Assembly (NCBI RefSeq): GCF_000696095.1
Contig: NZ_BAYX01000004.1
Location: forward strand, 186,001-250,000
DNA: 64,000 nucleotides
Reading direction: 5' to 3'
Source of the DNA: Rhizobium rhizogenes NBRC 13257
Lineage (GTDB): Bacteria; Pseudomonadota; Alphaproteobacteria; Rhizobiales; Rhizobiaceae
The notes under the pieces were generated by a model that was given only the letters and a program-made list of their open reading frames with translations, was not told where the DNA came from and searched no databases. Of this stretch, positions 59,092-64,000 are shown in pieces (the first letter of the stretch is position 1; the number at the start of each line of letters is the position of its first letter). The position numbers and the translations under genes were made by a program.

Positions 59092-62000
59092 ATTTCTCCG
59101 CTTTCTCGATCCGCAACCCCGTGCCGGCGATATTGCTGTTTGCAATGCTTGCCGTCGGCGGGCTGTTGGCATTCAAGTATCTGCCGGTCCAGAATTTCCC
59201 CGATATGGACCTCCCGACCATCAGCGTCACCGCCACGCTTGACGGCGCGGCACCGGCACAGCTCGAGACCGAGGTCGCTCGTACCATCGAAGATAGTCTC
59301 GCTTCGCTGAGCTATCTCGACCACATCACCACGACGATCACCGACGGTACCGTCTCGATCAAGGTCTCCTTCAAGCTGGAGAAAGACAGCGAAGCGGCTC
59401 TGAACGAGGTCCGCAACGCGGTGGACAGCGTCAAGGCCGACCTGCCGTCGCAAATGGAAACGCCCAGCGTTACCAAGGTCACCGTGCAGAACTCCGCGCT
59501 GCTCACCTATGCGGTTCGTTCGGCCGGTCTCAACGAGACCGAGCTTTCCTGGTTCATCGACAATGATCTGACCAAGGCGCTGCTATCGGTGCCGGGCGTC
59601 GGACAGGTCAATCGCATCGGTGGGGTCGACCGCGAGGTTCATGTCGACCTCGATCCCTCGACGATGGCGTCGCTCGGGGTCACGGCGGCCACCGTATCGT
59701 CGCAGTTGAAAGCCGTCCAGGCCGACACGTCGGGTGGTCTTGGGGAAATCGGCAGCACCCGTCAGACGTTGCGCACACTCGGCGCCATGCCGTCGGTCGA
59801 AGCATTGAAAGGGCTCAAAATTCCCCTGGCCAATGGGCAGCAGGTTCGTCTCGACGACGTGGCGTCCGTCACGGACAGCTTCGCGGATCGCTCCTCGATG
59901 GCATATCTCGACGGCAAGCCCGCGATCGCGGTCGAGATCAAGCGTTCGAACGGGTTTTCGGACAGCACCGTCGCGGCGGACATCAGCACGGCGATCAGCA
60001 AGTTCGCGGCCGCCCATCCCAATGTGCGGATCGATGAGGCCTACAGCACGATCGGGCCGATCATCGACAACTACAATGGTTCGATGCACATGTTGTACGA
60101 GGGGGCGATCCTGGCGATCGTCGTCGTCTGGCTGTTTCTTCGCGATTGGCGCGCGACGATCCTGTCGGCCGTGGCGCTGCCCTTGTCCGTCATACCGACC
60201 TTTCTCGTCATGTATCTGGCCGGCTTCAGCCTGAATATCGTCACCTTGCTGGCGCTGTCGCTGGTGGTCGGCATCCTTGTCGACGACGCCATTGTCGAGA
60301 TCGAGAACATCGCCCGCCACCTGCGAATGGGCAAGCGGCCGCTCGATGCCGCGATGGAAGCGGCCAATGAGATCGGACTTGCCGTCATCGCAACCACGTT
60401 CACGCTTGTCGCGGTCTTCCTGCCGACGGCCTTCATGAGCGGCATACCTGGCCTTCTCTTCCGCCAGTTCGGCGTCACGGCCGCTGTTGCCGTCCTTGTC
60501 TCGCTTGTCGTTGCCCGCCTGCTGACGCCGATGATGGCCGCATATTTCATGAAGGCGCATCCGGTCGAGGAGAAGGATGGTCGTATCATGCGCGCCTATA
60601 TGGCGATCGCGAAGGCGGGCTTGAACCACAGAAAGACCACCGTGGCCGTCACCGCTATCGTGGTGGCGCTTTCGCTTTCCACCATCCCCTTCCTGAAATC
60701 GGGCTTTCTGCCGGCTTCCGACGACGCACGCACCCAGATCACGCTGACCCTGCAGCCCGGCGCCACCATCGAGCAGACGGACGCGGCAACCAGGAAAGCG
60801 GCCGATATCGTCGGCAAGCTCCGCGATGTGACGCATGTCTTTTCCTCGATCGGTTCCGTATCCTCAGGCGGCGGCCCTGACGTGAGCACCACAAGCGACG
60901 TCGGGTCCGCCACCATCGTCGTCGTGCTGACGCCCATCGGTGAGCGCGATCGCAAGCAGTCGGAAATCGAAAACGATATTCGCCAAGCTCTCTCCGTTCT
61001 CCCCGGCGTGCGGATCGAAGTCGGAAGCGGTGGCAATGGAACGAAGCTCGAGATTACGCTGGCCAGCGACGACGCCACAGTGCTCGACAGTGCAGGCACG
61101 GCGCTCGAGGAACAGCTTCGCACCCTGCGTGGCATTGGAGCGGTGACGTCGACCGCGTCCAGGCAGGCGCCTGAGATCCAGATCACGCCCGACTTTGCGC
61201 GTGCGGCGGCGCTTGGGGTAACGTCGAATGCCATCGCCAGCGCCGTGCGCGTGGCGACAGATGGAGAATATTCCTCCGACCTGCCGAAGCTCAACCTGCC
61301 GCAACGGCAGGTCCCGATCGTCGTTCGCTTCTCGCCCGAGACGCGGACCAGTCTCGACGACATCAAAAACATGCGGGTAGCCGGCACCAATGGAAGCGTC
61401 GATCTCGGATCCATCGCCGACATCCGGATCGGCGGCAGCCCGTCTCAGATCGACCGCATCGATCGCATGCGTAATGTCACGGTTTCCGTCGAACTTAACG
61501 GCCGTATCCTGGGCGACGTCCATGGCGAGGCAAAGGCGCTTCCGGCGCTCCAGCGCCTGCCACCGGGCGTCACCCTTGTGGAACAGGGCGAACTTCAGCG
61601 CAGTTCGGAACTGTTCCAGAGTTTCGGCCTGGCAATGGCGATTGGGGTGTTTTGCATCTATGCGGTCCTCGTGCTGCTTTTCCATGACTTCCTGCAGCCG
61701 TTCACCCTGCTGATGGCTCTGCCGCTCTCGCTCGGTGGCGCGCTGGTACCGCTTGTCGTGACCGGGACCAGTTTCTCGATGTCGGTCGTCATCGGCTTGC
61801 TGATGCTGATGGGCGTAGTGACGAAGAACTCCATCCTGCTCATCGAATATGCAATCATGGCACGCCGCCAGGGCATGCCCAGGCTCGATGCTTTGGTGGA
61901 TGCCTGCCACAAGCGGGCGCGACCTATCGTCATGACCACCATTGCCATGGCATCGGGCATGCTTCCGGCCGCTCTTAGTTTGACGGGCGGCGATTCAAGC

Positions 62001-62243
62001 TTCCGGCAACCAATGGCCATTGTGGTCATCGGCGGGGTGATAATGTCGACCCTGCTTAGCCTCATCGTTATCCCGGTCATTTTCACTTTCGTGGATGACC
62101 TGGAAGAGCTTCTCAAGCGTCTCCTGCGCCGGCTGGGCTTCGGTCACGAAGTCCCCGACCAGGAACCGCATGATGCGTCCAATGATCGCGAAGCCATTGC
62201 CTTTAAGCCTGGCCATGCAAAGCACGGGCACGGTCATAGATGA
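59088..62243 (+). CDS. RND efflux permease (HAE1-type)
   Basis: 1051 residues, full length. N-terminal FSIRNPVPAILLFAMLAVGG helix, TM4 with GILVDDAIVEIENIARH (proton-relay Asp pair), second-half repeat with VVIGLLMLMGVVTKNSILLIEYA and C-terminal helix VVIGGVIMSTLLSLIVIPV. The C-terminal tail is His/Lys rich (GHAKHGHGHR). Probably exports lipophilic drugs, dyes or envelope-damaging agents under control of the divergent two-component system. Confidence 0.96.
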   Translation: MNFSAFSIRNPVPAILLFAMLAVGGLLAFKYLPVQNFPDMDLPTISVTATLDGAAPAQLETEVARTIEDSLASLSYLDHITTTITDGTVSIKVSFKLEKDSEAALNEVRNAVDSVKADLPSQMETPSVTKVTVQNSALLTYAVRSAGLNETELSWFIDNDLTKALLSVPGVGQVNRIGGVDREVHVDLDPSTMASLGVTAATVSSQLKAVQADTSGGLGEIGSTRQTLRTLGAMPSVEALKGLKIPLANGQQVRLDDVASVTDSFADRSSMAYLDGKPAIAVEIKRSNGFSDSTVAADISTAISKFAAAHPNVRIDEAYSTIGPIIDNYNGSMHMLYEGAILAIVVVWLFLRDWRATILSAVALPLSVIPTFLVMYLAGFSLNIVTLLALSLVVGILVDDAIVEIENIARHLRMGKRPLDAAMEAANEIGLAVIATTFTLVAVFLPTAFMSGIPGLLFRQFGVTAAVAVLVSLVVARLLTPMMAAYFMKAHPVEEKDGRIMRAYMAIAKAGLNHRKTTVAVTAIVVALSLSTIPFLKSGFLPASDDARTQITLTLQPGATIEQTDAATRKAADIVGKLRDVTHVFSSIGSVSSGGGPDVSTTSDVGSATIVVVLTPIGERDRKQSEIENDIRQALSVLPGVRIEVGSGGNGTKLEITLASDDATVLDSAGTALEEQLRTLRGIGAVTSTASRQAPEIQITPDFARAAALGVTSNAIASAVRVATDGEYSSDLPKLNLPQRQVPIVVRFSPETRTSLDDIKNMRVAGTNGSVDLGSIADIRIGGSPSQIDRIDRMRNVTVSVELNGRILGDVHGEAKALPALQRLPPGVTLVEQGELQRSSELFQSFGLAMAIGVFCIYAVLVLLFHDFLQPFTLLMALPLSLGGALVPLVVTGTSFSMSVVIGLLMLMGVVTKNSILLIEYAIMARRQGMPRLDALVDACHKRARPIVMTTIAMASGMLPAALSLTGGDSSFRQPMAIVVIGGVIMSTLLSLIVIPVIFTFVDDLEELLKRLLRRLGFGHEVPDQEPHDASNDREAIAFKPGHAKHGHGHR

Positions 62244-62367
62244 TCCTCTATCGGCGCGCGACGGGTCAGATGGCCCCCTGTCAAGCTGAGACCATGCTTG
62301 GCGGCGTTCATGCAACCTCTTCGGTCGAGTTTCCTCCCCCGGAACGAGACCGCGGGACGTATACCCT

Positions 62368-62395
62368 CGCAGGCGGCGCCGCCCCGCCGCCTGCG
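62368..62395 (+). terminator. GC-rich hairpin between RND permease and patatin genes
   Basis: CGCAGGCGGCG (62368-62378) and CGCCGCCTGCG (62385-62395) form a perfect 11-bp stem with a 6-base loop, 30 bases before the patatin start. There is no T-tract, so it may attenuate rather than fully stop transcription. Confidence 0.6.
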
Positions 62396-62424
62396 CGTCC
62401 TGCCATCCAACAGGGAAGAGGCTA

Positions 62425-63606
62425 ATGTCTCACCTCCGATCAATCTGGCTCTTTAAGAGGAGCTTGACGCGAGCGCTTATCGTCTTGCTCCCTTTCGCAT
62501 TTATCTTGTCCGGATGCATGCAAACGCTGGACAGGGCTGCCGATGCGCGCGAGGCGGACCAAGCCGCGATCACCGGCTATGGCGAGATCCGGACCTATCT
62601 TGATGCTCGGTTCGACGAAGCGCCACGCGATGTCTCGAACTGGGCGCCGGCGACCAAACGGAATAGACTCGACGGACTGATGATCTCGGGCGGCGGCGCA
62701 GGCGGTGCCTTTAGCGTCGGCGTGCTTTCGGCCTGGAGCGCAGCCAAGACCCGCCCACGGTTCGATGTTGTGACCGGCGTCAGCACTGGCGCGTTGATCG
62801 CACCCTACGCGTTTCTCGGATCGGCCTATGACGATACCCTTATCGATCTCTACACCAGCGGCATCGCCCAGGAACTGGTGCGAACCAAAGGTGTCGTCGG
62901 TCTATTCGGATCGAGCCTGTTAAGGGCCGGGCCACTGAGACAAATGATCGAGCGCTTCATCACGCCCGCGATCCTGCAGCAGGTTGCCGCCGAACACCGC
63001 AAAGGCCGCCGTCTCTTTATCCTGACGACCAATCTCGACACCCAGCGTGCCGTCGTGTGGAACATGGGCGCCATCGCCAATAGCGGCCGACCGGACGCCC
63101 TCAAACTATTCCAGGACGTTCTCACGGCATCGGCAAGCATCCCGGGTGTTTATCCGGCAGTGATGATCAAGGCGGAGTCGGGAGGACGTCAATTCGAGGA
63201 AATGCATTCGGATGGCGGCTCCTCGTCACAGGTCCTCATGATTCCGCAAGCTTTCCTGACGAGCACCCACCCTCTTCTGCCCACCAAGGGGCAGGCCGTC
63301 AATTTCTACGTGATCGTCAACAACGCCCTGATGCCGGAATTTGCCACCACGCCGGACAAGACGTTGCCCGTGATCGTTAGGGCATACTCCATCTTCGTCA
63401 AATCGCAGACGCAAAGCGCTCTGACGGCCCTCTACAACTATTCCAAATTGACCAGGGCACGTTTCCACCTCGCGTCGATCGACGCTCAAGTCCCTTATTC
63501 GATGTTCGATCCGTTCAACACCAACTATATGCGGGCCGTCTACAATCTCGGCTATGCGGAATTCGTCGCGGGAACCCTCTGGAAAGACAAACCGGTTTTT
63601 CGCTGA
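62425..63606 (+). CDS. Patatin-like phospholipase lipoprotein
   Basis: 393 residues, GGGAAGAGGC upstream. Lipobox FILSGC puts Cys31 as the lipidated residue. Patatin motifs: oxyanion GGGAGGAFSVG (89-99), nucleophile elbow GVSTG (Ser120) and the DGG dyad in MHSDGGSSS. The catalytic pair is complete, so it is probably a membrane-anchored lipid acyl hydrolase in the periplasm. Same strand as the RND operon with 181 bases between, so it may share envelope-stress control. Confidence 0.92.
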   Translation: MSHLRSIWLFKRSLTRALIVLLPFAFILSGCMQTLDRAADAREADQAAITGYGEIRTYLDARFDEAPRDVSNWAPATKRNRLDGLMISGGGAGGAFSVGVLSAWSAAKTRPRFDVVTGVSTGALIAPYAFLGSAYDDTLIDLYTSGIAQELVRTKGVVGLFGSSLLRAGPLRQMIERFITPAILQQVAAEHRKGRRLFILTTNLDTQRAVVWNMGAIANSGRPDALKLFQDVLTASASIPGVYPAVMIKAESGGRQFEEMHSDGGSSSQVLMIPQAFLTSTHPLLPTKGQAVNFYVIVNNALMPEFATTPDKTLPVIVRAYSIFVKSQTQSALTALYNYSKLTRARFHLASIDAQVPYSMFDPFNTNYMRAVYNLGYAEFVAGTLWKDKPVFR

Positions 63607-64000
63607 TGAAGATGCGAGAAGATGAGCAATCGTCCGTGGCTCTCGATCGCTTCTGCAATTCTAGGTCGCAAGTGAAATCCTTAGCTGAAAGCGACACGGG
63701 GGTGGCTTTCCACTCTACAGTCGCGACAAGGAGAGGGCTCGCCCGTTGGCAGGGGGCAGGGGGCAGGGCTGGTCATGCTGCAGCATGCGCATATTTGGAT
63801 ATCTCGCAAAACAGATTTTGGCAGTCTATTGGTTGCAAACGTCGGTTTCCCAACCCTTTGAAGTCGAGCTTCAGACGTTTGAATGCCGCTACCTGCCTGT
63901 CGGTTACCTCATAAATTATGTCTTCAGCGGATGGTCTGCCTGTATCGACGAAGTATTTCGCTATACCACCGTCAAGTGCACCTGGGCCAGCTATGACAAA
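63607..64000. other. Right-end region without an assigned gene
   Basis: About 390 bases. A 102-residue frame starts at 63606, but it has no ribosome-binding site and no recognisable domain. The GC content falls compared with the patatin gene, and G-rich runs stand near 63752-63770. No hairpin terminator, insertion-sequence end or tRNA was recognised. It may hold a gene remnant that continues past the edge. Confidence 0.35.

Noticed and set aside
59583..60836. 417-residue minus-strand frame inside the RND permease
   Set aside because: His/Arg/Asp-rich shadow opposite intact permease motifs.
63606..63914. 102-residue frame at the right end as a transposase fragment
   Set aside because: No transposase motif, no terminal repeats and no ribosome-binding site; left as unassigned.

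Overview
The window looks like chromosome or chromid sequence from a Rhizobium-type alphaproteobacterium (Hyphomicrobiales). The basis is the high GC content, the rhizobial style of many proteins (a PraR/PhrR-like HTH protein, a MocR regulator, a GH144-type glucan hydrolase relevant to cyclic beta-1,2-glucan, DUF1007, DUF1348, stand-alone Lrp ligand domain) and the density of ABC, RND and two-component genes. No rRNA, tRNA, CRISPR array or intact insertion sequence was seen. Product names rest on reading motifs, not on database searches.

Layout. 1-4.8 kb: an RND drug pump (permease cut by the left edge, membrane fusion lipoprotein) divergent from its TetR regulator, with an operator between. 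4.8-9.5 kb, minus strand: a SARP/BTAD-TPR regulator, a 72-residue small protein, YcaO and TfuA, which together look like a thioamide-forming RiPP locus, followed by an 80-residue orphan. 9.7-14.8 kb: a PraR-like HTH regulator, a small secreted Cys protein, an SsuABC/NMT1-type ABC importer and a small DnaB-like P-loop ATPase. 14.8-22.5 kb: an OmpR-type two-component pair, then a polysaccharide locus (double alpha/beta hydrolase, Wzx-like flippase, GT2 and GT4 glycosyltransferases). 22.7-35.8 kb: mostly catabolic or stress modules, each with its own regulator (MarR-esterase, TetR-DUF1348, MocR-EamA, LysR-VOC, GntR-MFS-amidohydrolase).

35.9-46.8 kb is the most striking part. A two-component system with an acidic periplasmic sensor is followed by nine tightly packed, mostly overlapping genes: HAD phosphatase, class III aminotransferase, divergent arginase-fold protein, SMR-like subunit, fatty-acid desaturase, alpha/beta protein with a Cys nucleophile, FemAB/GNAT-like transferase, second SMR-like subunit and a cyclopropane-fatty-acid-synthase-like methyltransferase. 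A MipA/OmpV porin-like gene converges on the end. I infer a pathway that makes, acylates, modifies and flips an amino-containing lipid or acyl conjugate in response to envelope stress; I know of no described system with this gene set.

46.8-64 kb: DUF1007, an aldehyde dehydrogenase, a three-subunit membrane sugar/polyol dehydrogenase (small TAT subunit, GMC flavoprotein, triheme cytochrome), a LivH permease remnant, two exported proteins, a CpxRA-like two-component pair divergent from a second RND pump, and a patatin lipoprotein. Matching GTAAA-type repeats stand before the DUF3313 lipoprotein gene and before the RND operon, suggesting one envelope-stress regulon. The last ~400 bases hold nothing I can assign.
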